DNA of 64,000 nt from Betaproteobacteria bacterium (GTDB taxonomy: Bacteria; Pseudomonadota; Gammaproteobacteria; Burkholderiales; Burkholderiaceae_A): the NCBI GenBank assembly GCA_018970545.1, contig JAGWWC010000001.1, positions 1 to 64,000 of the forward strand. Reading direction: 5' to 3'. The translations under genes and the position numbers were made by a program. Below the pieces are notes generated by a model. The model searched no databases. It was not told the origin of the DNA and worked only from the letters and a program-made list of their open reading frames with translations. Positions 57,918-64,000 of the stretch are shown here, one piece after another (the first letter of the stretch is position 1; every line of letters begins with the position of its first letter).

Positions 57918-59347
57918 ACGTGCCGGGCATCCCCGCCATGGCCATGGGCCCGATTCGGCGAAATCGCGGAGCCGATCAGCATGCCGAGTGCGCTGGCAAT
58001 CAGTCCGATCAGCTGGGGTTCGACAGGCTCTTCAATCCCAAGGATCTCCAATATCAGCCAGACACTGAGGCCCGCGGTAATGGCAAGTCCCGCCCCCAGA
58101 TTGCTGGCTTTTTTCCAAAAAAGGCCCGCTGCCAGCGGCACGAAGGCGCCGGCAAGTGTGATGCGGTAGGCATTTTCGACCATGCCATGAATGCTCTCGT
58201 CGGTCATGATCGAATAAAACGTCACGATGATCGTGAAGACCAATACAGTGATGCGCAACGACCAGAGAAACTGCTGATCACTCATGCGCGGTGCGAAGCC
58301 TTTTAAGACGTTCTCAGCAAAAGTGACGGATGGCGCCAAGAGCGTGCCCGAGGCGGTACTCATGATGACCGAGATCAGCGCCCCAAAGAAAATCACCTGC
58401 AGCCAGAAGGGCATATGGCCCATGATCAGCGAGGGCAGAATCATCTGCGAGTCTTCTTCAAGAAACTTTTTGACCATCTCTGGATCGATGATGGTGGCGG
58501 TGTATGCCAGAAACAGCGGCACCGCAGCAAAAAAGAAGTAACTGACGCCGCCAAAGGTTGTGCCCCATACGGCGACGGTCTCGTTTTTTGATGAATTCAC
58601 GCGCTGGAAAACATCCTGCTGAGGAATTGATCCGAGGGCCATCGTGACCAATGCCGCGACCCAGCCAAGAATTTCAATGGCATCCATGCTCGGGAGCCAC
58701 TCAAACTTTCCTTCTGCGGCGGCTTTGGCAAAGACCTGGCCGATGCCACCGGCCTGGTCAGCCGCATTTTGGGTAACCAGAAGCAGTCCAATGACGATCA
58801 CAATCATCTGCACAAACGTTGTGAGCGCCACCGACCACATGCCACCAAAGATGGTGTAGATCAGCACCACAGCAGCGCCGATGAGCATGCCCTGGGTCTG
58901 CGAGATCGCATCTTCCGACAGCACATTAAAGACCAGCCCCAGGGCGGTGATTTGCGCGGATACCCACCCCAAGTAAGAAATCACGATGCAGATGGACAAA
59001 ATCAGCTCGGTCTGGCGGTTATAGCGAATACGAAAGTAGTCACCCAGTGTGAGCAGATTCATTTTGTACAAGGGCCGAGCGAACACTAGGCCAAACAGCA
59101 CCAGGCATAACGATGCGCCCAGCGGATCGGAAATCAGGCCGCGCGCACCCTCTTCCAGAAAGGTGGCGGAGATTCCCAGCACAGTCTCTGCGCCAAACCA
59201 GGTTGCGAACACCATGGCCAGCACGATGGCCATTGGCAGATTGCGGCCGGCGGTCACATAGTCGCGCGCATTGTGAACTTTGGTGGCGCCATATAAACCG
59301 ATCGCAATCGATACCAGCAGATAAGCGATAACCAGACCGAGCAGCAT
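57914..59347 (-). CDS. sodium:solute symporter family protein
   Basis: Inner-membrane carrier of the SSS family, 477 residues with about 13 hydrophobic segments. The N-terminal block DYVTAGRNLPMAIVLAMVFATWFGAE holds family-typical residues, and GGMWSVALTTFVQMIVIVIG and LISVIMSTASGTLLAPSVTF are conserved sodium-site helices. The substrate is not identifiable; relatives carry organic acids, amino acids or polyamines. Strong ribosome site AGGAGGT, with its own promoter candidate upstream. Its stop overlaps glmU, so it may drive glmU-glmS. Confidence 0.9.
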   Translation of the reverse strand: MLLGLVIAYLLVSIAIGLYGATKVHNARDYVTAGRNLPMAIVLAMVFATWFGAETVLGISATFLEEGARGLISDPLGASLCLVLFGLVFARPLYKMNLLTLGDYFRIRYNRQTELILSICIVISYLGWVSAQITALGLVFNVLSEDAISQTQGMLIGAAVVLIYTIFGGMWSVALTTFVQMIVIVIGLLLVTQNAADQAGGIGQVFAKAAAEGKFEWLPSMDAIEILGWVAALVTMALGSIPQQDVFQRVNSSKNETVAVWGTTFGGVSYFFFAAVPLFLAYTATIIDPEMVKKFLEEDSQMILPSLIMGHMPFWLQVIFFGALISVIMSTASGTLLAPSVTFAENVLKGFAPRMSDQQFLWSLRITVLVFTIIVTFYSIMTDESIHGMVENAYRITLAGAFVPLAAGLFWKKASNLGAGLAITAGLSVWLILEILGIEEPVEPQLIGLIASALGMLIGSAISPNRAHGHGGDARHV

Positions 59348-59391
59348 GGAGACCTCCTTTCGGCAGTAAACGGGAACGCGGGCAAGCCCCG

Positions 59392-59397
59392 ATTATA
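59392..59397 (-). promoter_or_regulatory. -10 box upstream of symporter-glmU-glmS
   Basis: TATAAT on the minus strand, 45 bases before the symporter start, in the 80-base gap after ubiB. The -35 region is poor. A start near 59385 would leave a leader of about 38 bases carrying the AGGAGGT site. Confidence 0.45.
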
Positions 59398-59427
59398 GGA
59401 GGGGGTGTCGGGTTTTTTGGTTCAGCA

Positions 59428-60996
59428 CTACAGCGGGGTTCCACCAAGGCCGAGCCCTACCACTGCAAGTACGGCAAGCAGTAATCCGGCCAAGATCCAA
59501 ATGGCCCGACGCAGCCGCTGCTGTTCGGCAGCGAGCTCACGGAGTTGGGCCTGCACATCGCTCTGGCCACCCTGCGCTGCCTGAGCAAGGGCCTGATGGA
59601 CAAGCCGTGGCAGCTGCGGCAGGGTCTGTGCCCAGCGCTCTGATTCTTTTTGTAGATTTTTTCTCAGGGCCCGAAAGCCAATCTGCTCTTGCATCCAGCG
59701 CTCCAGAAATGGCATCGCGGTCTTCCAGAGATCGAGATCGGGGTCCAGCTGCCGGCCCAGGCCTTCTACATTGAGCAGCGTTTTCTGCAGCAGGGTCAGC
59801 TGCGGCTGAATCACTACATGAAAGCGGCGTGAGACTTGAAAAAGCCGAACCAGCACCTGGCCCAGGGAGATTTCCTTTAACGGCCGGTCAAAGAAAGGCT
59901 CACAGACGCCACGGATTGCAATTTCAAGTGCATCCACACGGCTTTCGGCAGGCACCCAGCCGGATTCGACATGAAGCTCTGCGACGCGCCGGTAATCGCG
60001 GCGAAAAAAGGCGAGAAAGTTTTGCGCCAGGTAGTTTTTATCCACCTCGGACAGCGTGCCCACGATGCCAAAGTCCAGCGCAATATATTTTCCAAAGTGC
60101 GGGCCCCGATCGGCGACCAGAATATTCCCTGGATGCATATCGGCATGAAAGTAGCCATCACGAAACACCTGGGTGAAAAAAATCTCGACACCGTGCCGCG
60201 AGAGCTGCTTTAAATCAATGCCTTTGGCTTTGAGCTCTTCAAAGCGGTTAATCGGTATGCCATAGATACGCTCCATGACAATCACATCAGGCCGGCAGAG
60301 ATCCCAGACCATCTCTGGAATTTTTAAAAGCCCTGAGTCAGCGAAATTACGACGCAGCTGACTTGCATTGGCAGCCTCACGCACGAGATCAAGCTCATCA
60401 TGCAGATAACCATCGAATTCCTGGACGTTCTCAACCGGCTTCAGGCGCCGACCATCGCTGGAAAAGCGTGCGACAAATCGCGCAATAAGATTGAGCCAAG
60501 CCAGGTCCTGCTCAATGATTTTCAGCATGCCGGGCCGCAATACCTTAACGGCAACTTCTCGGCCATCGATGAGCCGGCCGAGGTGGACCTGCGCAATCGA
60601 GGCGCTGGCGATGGGGTTTCGATCAAATTCAGAAAATAACGCGGAGATCGATTTGCCAAAAGAACGCTCAATCGTGGCGACCGCAAGATTTGAGTCAAAG
60701 GGAGGCACCTGATCTTGGAGCTTGGCCAGCTCATCTGCAATATCCTCCGGCAAGACATCGCGCCGGGTGGAGAGCACCTGGCCGAATTTCACAAAGATCG
60801 GCCCAAGCTCCTCCAGCGCTAGCCGCAGTCGAACACCGCGTGGTGTAGTGATGGTGCGGCCAATGCGCGAGAACCGGAGGACCGTCGTGAGCAGTCGGGA
60901 GTCAAAGGTTCGGGCGGCTCCGTCAAGCGCTAGCTGATCAAGGCCGTGGCGGAGAAAAACCCGAACAATGGCAAGAAGTCGAAATAAAGAGCGCAT
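59428..60996 (-). CDS. ubiB: ubiquinone biosynthesis kinase-like protein UbiB
   Basis: ADCK/UbiB family atypical kinase needed for ubiquinone synthesis. The 522-residue protein has the KxGQ motif in [17 protein letters not shown], the Ala-rich nucleotide loop [15 protein letters not shown], the catalytic [11 protein letters not shown] and DFGIVG motifs, and a C-terminal membrane anchor ([19 protein letters not shown]). It lies nine bases after ttcA. Confidence 0.96.
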   Translation of the reverse strand: MRSLFRLLAIVRVFLRHGLDQLALDGAARTFDSRLLTTVLRFSRIGRTITTPRGVRLRLALEELGPIFVKFGQVLSTRRDVLPEDIADELAKLQDQVPPFDSNLAVATIERSFGKSISALFSEFDRNPIASASIAQVHLGRLIDGREVAVKVLRPGMLKIIEQDLAWLNLIARFVARFSSDGRRLKPVENVQEFDGYLHDELDLVREAANASQLRRNFADSGLLKIPEMVWDLCRPDVIVMERIYGIPINRFEELKAKGIDLKQLSRHGVEIFFTQVFRDGYFHADMHPGNILVADRGPHFGKYIALDFGIVGTLSEVDKNYLAQNFLAFFRRDYRRVAELHVESGWVPAESRVDALEIAIRGVCEPFFDRPLKEISLGQVLVRLFQVSRRFHVVIQPQLTLLQKTLLNVEGLGRQLDPDLDLWKTAMPFLERWMQEQIGFRALRKNLQKESERWAQTLPQLPRLVHQALAQAAQGGQSDVQAQLRELAAEQQRLRRAIWILAGLLLAVLAVVGLGLGGTPL

Positions 60997-61005
60997 GAAC
61001 CTGGC

Positions 61006-61845
61006 TTAGCAGTTCGGGTCAAAAGCCCGATCACCCTGGGGATTCGCAAGACCGTCCGGACGAATGGTCTTGAAATCATGATGGCGAGGATCCAACAGGT
61101 GCGAGGGCGCTAGATTGCCCAAGGCCTGAAACATGGTGGCGGTGCGGCCCGGGGTCTGACGATCCCATTCCTGCAGCATGCGTTTAATTTGTTGGCGCTG
61201 AAGGTTTTCTTGCGAGCCACATAAATCACAGGGGATGATTGGAAATTCTTGCAGCTCTGCCCAGCGCTGCAAATCAGATTCCTCACAATACGCCAGCGGC
61301 CGAATCACGATATGCCGGCCGTCATCTGAGACCAGCTTTGGGGGCATTGACTTCAGGCTACCACCGAAAAAAAGATTCAGAAAAAAGGTCTGCAAAATAT
61401 CATCGCGATGGTGGCCTAAGGCGATCTTGGTGGCACCGAGTTCCGAGGCCAGGCGGTAGATAATTCCCCGCCGCAGGCGTGAGCACAGTGAGCACATGGT
61501 TTTGCCCTCTGGAATCACGCGTTTCACAATCGAGTAGGTATCCTGAGTCTCGATATGAAATTTCACATCGCGTTGGCGCAGGTAGTTGGGCAGCGTGTCT
61601 TTGGGAAACCCGGGATGGCCTTGGTCCAGATTGACTGCAATCAATTCAAAAGTGATCGGTGCGCGGGACTGCAGGCTTAAAAGAATATCCAAAAGGCCAT
61701 AGCTGTCTTTGCCGCCCGACATGCACACCATGACCCGATCGCCCGACTCAATCATGTTGAAATCGATAATGGCTTGGCCGGTGAGCCGATGCAGGCGTTT
61801 TGAGAGTTTATTGGCCTCAAGGGCTGCCTTGTCGTGGTGCCCCAT
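61006..61845 (-). CDS. ttcA: tRNA 2-thiocytidine(32) synthetase TtcA
   Basis: Thiolates cytidine 32 of certain tRNAs with an iron-sulfur cluster. The 279-residue protein has the PP-loop [14 protein letters not shown], the cluster pair CSLC in [15 protein letters not shown], and the third cysteine in [13 protein letters not shown]. The [19 protein letters not shown] block is typical. Four bases after folB. Confidence 0.95.
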   Translation of the reverse strand: MGHHDKAALEANKLSKRLHRLTGQAIIDFNMIESGDRVMVCMSGGKDSYGLLDILLSLQSRAPITFELIAVNLDQGHPGFPKDTLPNYLRQRDVKFHIETQDTYSIVKRVIPEGKTMCSLCSRLRRGIIYRLASELGATKIALGHHRDDILQTFFLNLFFGGSLKSMPPKLVSDDGRHIVIRPLAYCEESDLQRWAELQEFPIIPCDLCGSQENLQRQQIKRMLQEWDRQTPGRTATMFQALGNLAPSHLLDPRHHDFKTIRPDGLANPQGDRAFDPNC

Positions 61846-61849
61846 TTGA

Positions 61850-62233
61850 CTAGCCCCAACGCATCACTTCGATGCCGACCGTTTTGCAGTCGGGATACAC
61901 ATCGGGCTTCTGGCTTTCGGCCCGCACAGCACGCACGCCTGGCGTCTTCAGACAGAGTTCGCAGATCTGATCGAGCAGGGTCTCCTGAAGATTAAAATGC
62001 CGTGATTGTGCGAGGCCTTGGACGGCCTGCCGAACAAAGTCGTAATCGATGACATCTTCAACATCATCGCGGGCCGAGGTGCTGACGTTCATGGGAACAA
62101 ACAAATCAATACTGATCAGCACTCGCTGGAGGGCCTTTTTTTCAAAGTCGTGAAAGCCAATCGACGCATCGATCGCAAGATCTTGCAAAAAAATTCGTCG
62201 GCAGTCCGAGAGGCGGGGGTCAAGCAGCATCAT
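61850..62233 (-). CDS. folB: dihydroneopterin aldolase
   Basis: Cleaves dihydroneopterin to the hydroxymethyl pterin in folate synthesis. The 127-residue protein begins with two ATGs; the core starts [20 protein letters not shown] with the conserved Glu. The terminal part carries [20 protein letters not shown] with the catalytic Lys. It overlaps the SDR gene by four bases and precedes ttcA by four. Confidence 0.9.
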   Translation of the reverse strand: MMLLDPRLSDCRRIFLQDLAIDASIGFHDFEKKALQRVLISIDLFVPMNVSTSARDDVEDVIDYDFVRQAVQGLAQSRHFNLQETLLDQICELCLKTPGVRAVRAESQKPDVYPDCKTVGIEVMRWG

Positions 62234-63051
62234 GATCGAATCATCATCATGACATCTCGAGGAAGTGGGCTCAGATGCTGGCCACCATCGACCAAGAGCA
62301 TCGTGCCGGTCACCGCCCGGGCGCGGGCCAGCCAGACCACCGCATCGGCAATCTCATGAGGCCGGCTTGAGGCCCCCAGCGGTGTCATGGAATGGGCTTT
62401 TTTAAATTCGGCTTCGGTCTGGTCGGCAGAAGGCAGGGTAATTCCGGGCGCGACCGCCACGACACGCAGCACGGGCGCCAGTGCCGCTGCACAGAGCCGT
62501 GTGGCTTCCAGCAGCGCAGCTTTTGAGAGGGTATAGGAAAAAAAATCGGGATTCGGATTCACAAGTTTCTGATCCAGGAGATGAATGACTACGCCTGCGG
62601 GATCGTCGTTTTTGGAGTGGCCTGCAGCAAGAAATTGATGCAGCTGTTGGGTCAACAGCACGGGCGCAATGAGGTTGGCCTGGATATGAGATTCAAGAAG
62701 TGTTGCGCGGACACTCTCAGGCCGATCAAACTGAAACTGCGAGGCGTTGTTGACGATGCAGGTTAGCCGCGGGAAGCGTCCGATAACGCGATCAAAGAGC
62801 TGCCCGATGGCCTGCGCTGATCCGAGATCCGACTGAAAGCACGCGGCTTCACGGCCGTTCTGTGTCAGGGCGGCGGCCAGCGACTCTGCGGCCGATTGAG
62901 ATTTTCGATAATGAATGGCCACGTCCCATCCGGCTGCCGACATCGCCTCCGCGATGGCGCTTCCTACCCGAGCGGCAGCACCGGTAATCAGACAGGCAGG
63001 CCGTGCGGCCGAAGTGGATGCGGGGGAATCGCCAGGGTCAGGTGGGTGCAT
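62230..63051 (-). CDS. SDR oxidoreductase (FolM-like pteridine reductase)
   Basis: Short-chain dehydrogenase of 273 residues. NADP-binding ITGAAARVGSAIAEAM, NNASQF, and catalytic YTLSK (Tyr-x3-Lys) are present, ending in a family-typical LLVDGGQHLS. The ARVG in the glycine loop and its place beside folB favour a FolM-type dihydromonapterin/dihydrofolate reductase over a generic SDR; this is inference from context. The N-terminal 15 residues are Pro/Ser/Ala-rich and may not be translated. 33 bases separate its start from the divergent MidA gene. Confidence 0.82.
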   Translation of the reverse strand: MHPPDPGDSPASTSAARPACLITGAAARVGSAIAEAMSAAGWDVAIHYRKSQSAAESLAAALTQNGREAACFQSDLGSAQAIGQLFDRVIGRFPRLTCIVNNASQFQFDRPESVRATLLESHIQANLIAPVLLTQQLHQFLAAGHSKNDDPAGVVIHLLDQKLVNPNPDFFSYTLSKAALLEATRLCAAALAPVLRVVAVAPGITLPSADQTEAEFKKAHSMTPLGASSRPHEIADAVVWLARARAVTGTMLLVDGGQHLSPLPRDVMMMIRS

Positions 63052-63084
63052 GGCCTGAAGTTTAGCTTTGATACCCTGAGGGGC

Positions 63085-64000
63085 ATGGATGAGCTGTCAT
63101 TGCGGATTCGCGCCCGGATCGATCAGTCGGGCGGCTGGATTGGGTTTGATGAATTCATGCACCTGGCGCTGTATTGCCCTCAGCTGGGCTATTACTGTGG
63201 TGGGGGCAGGCCGTTTCCCTCGCATCAATCGGTAGCCGACGGAGATTTTGTGACAGCACCCATGCTGGGCCCTTGGCTGGCCGAAACCATCTGGTCATGG
63301 GCCCAGCCGCTTCGGCATTTCCTGGGTGAGTCCAGCGCACATCGTGAGCCCTTGCGCATCAGGGAGTTTGGCGGCGGCCGGGGTGATTTGGCAGCAGGCC
63401 TACGCGCCGCCGCAAATGATGGCGCGATCGAGATTGAAATGGTGGAGCCCAGCGCCGACCTGCAACAGCTCCAGCAACAACTCATGGCCGAGGACGATCC
63501 CATTCAGTGGCTCAAAAGCCCCCAAGCGGGATTTTCAGGCCTCGTGGTGGCCAACGAAGTCTTGGATGCCATGCCGGTGAAGTGTTTTGAGTGGGCTGGC
63601 GAGGGTCAGGTGTCGGAGTGGGGAATCAGTCTTGATTCGCGGTCCGCAGCCGATCGTCCACAACGATCAGGCTTTGTCTGGGCGAGACGCGATGCTGGGC
63701 CAGCACTTCGGCGTGCGGTGATGGATCGGCAGGCCGCAGCGAAGCGGCGCGGCCTGCCCTGGGATCTTGGCCATTGTGGTGAATGGGCGCCTTGGGTTGG
63801 CCCATGGCTGCGTTCTTTGTTTGATTCGATGGATTGCGGTGCGGTTCTGCTGCTTGACTATGGATTTGGCCGCGCTGAGTTGGATCAGCCGGGCCGATCG
63901 GCGGGCACGCTGTGTGCCCACTGGCATCATCGTCGGATTGACCATCGCGATGAGCTTCTGATGCGTATCGGACAGCAGGATCTCACCGCCCATGTTGACT
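63085..64000 (+). CDS. MidA-family SAM-dependent methyltransferase (partial, 3' end outside window)
   Basis: Relative of MidA/NDUFAF7, which methylates a complex I subunit in mitochondria. I translated it directly from ATG 63085; 305 codons are present and open to the window edge. Visible are GWIGFDEFMHLALYCPQLGYY, DGDFVTAPMLGPWLAE, the SAM loop REFGGGRGDLAAGL, VVANEVLDAMPVK, LLLDYGFGRAE and RSAGTLCAHWHHRR, followed by GQQDLTAHVD. About 80-100 residues are probably missing. The SAM loop reads EFGGGRG where many relatives have ELGAGSG. Divergent from the SDR gene. Confidence 0.88.
   Translation, partial: MDELSLRIRARIDQSGGWIGFDEFMHLALYCPQLGYYCGGGRPFPSHQSVADGDFVTAPMLGPWLAETIWSWAQPLRHFLGESSAHREPLRIREFGGGRGDLAAGLRAAANDGAIEIEMVEPSADLQQLQQQLMAEDDPIQWLKSPQAGFSGLVVANEVLDAMPVKCFEWAGEGQVSEWGISLDSRSAADRPQRSGFVWARRDAGPALRRAVMDRQAAAKRRGLPWDLGHCGEWAPWVGPWLRSLFDSMDCGAVLLLDYGFGRAELDQPGRSAGTLCAHWHHRRIDHRDELLMRIGQQDLTAHVD

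Overview
The window reads as a continuous piece of a betaproteobacterial chromosome, most likely Burkholderiales. The basis is gene order: def-fmt-htpX-rsmB-DUF4390-ntrY/ntrX-like-trkA, glnK-amtB-gshA-gshB-EIIA-HPr-EI, metX-metW, mreBCD-mrdA-rodA opposite gatCAB, and midA/SDR-folB-ttcA-ubiB. Coding density is very high, with many 4-8 base start/stop overlaps. I see no tRNA, rRNA, insertion sequence, phage gene or CRISPR array. The window opens inside gyrB, a gene that usually lies close to the replication origin, so the origin may lie a short way to the left.

Layout. 1-6.2 kb: the end of gyrB, a cytosolic 5'-nucleotidase, then topB and dprA on the minus strand. 6.3-14.9 kb: a plus-strand run for protein maturation (def, fmt, htpX), rRNA methylation (rsmB), a DUF4390 protein, an NtrY/NtrX-like two-component pair and trkA. 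15-18.9 kb: a TRAP transporter (binding protein, small and large permease) preceded by an unexplained structured leader. 19-23 kb, minus strand: metX-metW-hbd-MFS. 23.2-23.5 kb: a small stand-alone LuxR-type HTH gene. 23.5-30.9 kb, minus strand: EI, HPr, EIIA, gshB, gshA, then amtB, glnK and a TorF-family porin behind a convincing sigma-54 promoter with an upstream NtrC-type site.

31-35 kb: ubiK, comM, an MFS carrier, a lipoprotein and a DUF1840 gene. 35-43.3 kb, minus strand: metH, a metallo-beta-lactamase-fold protein, gatB, gatA, gatC. 43.3-50.5 kb, plus strand: the rod-shape cluster mreB-mreC-mreD-mrdA-rodA, followed by a GMC oxidoreductase. 50.5-54.7 kb: xthA, pyrE, an M48 peptidase, an AmpG-like carrier and a universal stress protein. 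54.7-63 kb, minus strand: glmS, glmU, a sodium/solute symporter, ubiB, ttcA, folB and an SDR. The window ends inside a MidA-family methyltransferase on the plus strand.

Most of the content is core metabolism: cell-wall precursors (glmS/glmU) and rod elongation, methionine made by acylated homoserine and cobalamin-dependent MetH, glutathione with a sugar-transport-free regulatory PTS, ubiquinone factors (ubiB, ubiK), and nitrogen acquisition under NtrC. I found no clear novel multi-gene system. The best unexplained signals are a roughly 77-nt three-way-junction element upstream of the TRAP operon, the sigma-54/NtrC control region of the porin-glnK-amtB operon, hairpins placed after the first gene of two transport operons, and a large acidic insert in the TRAP large permease.
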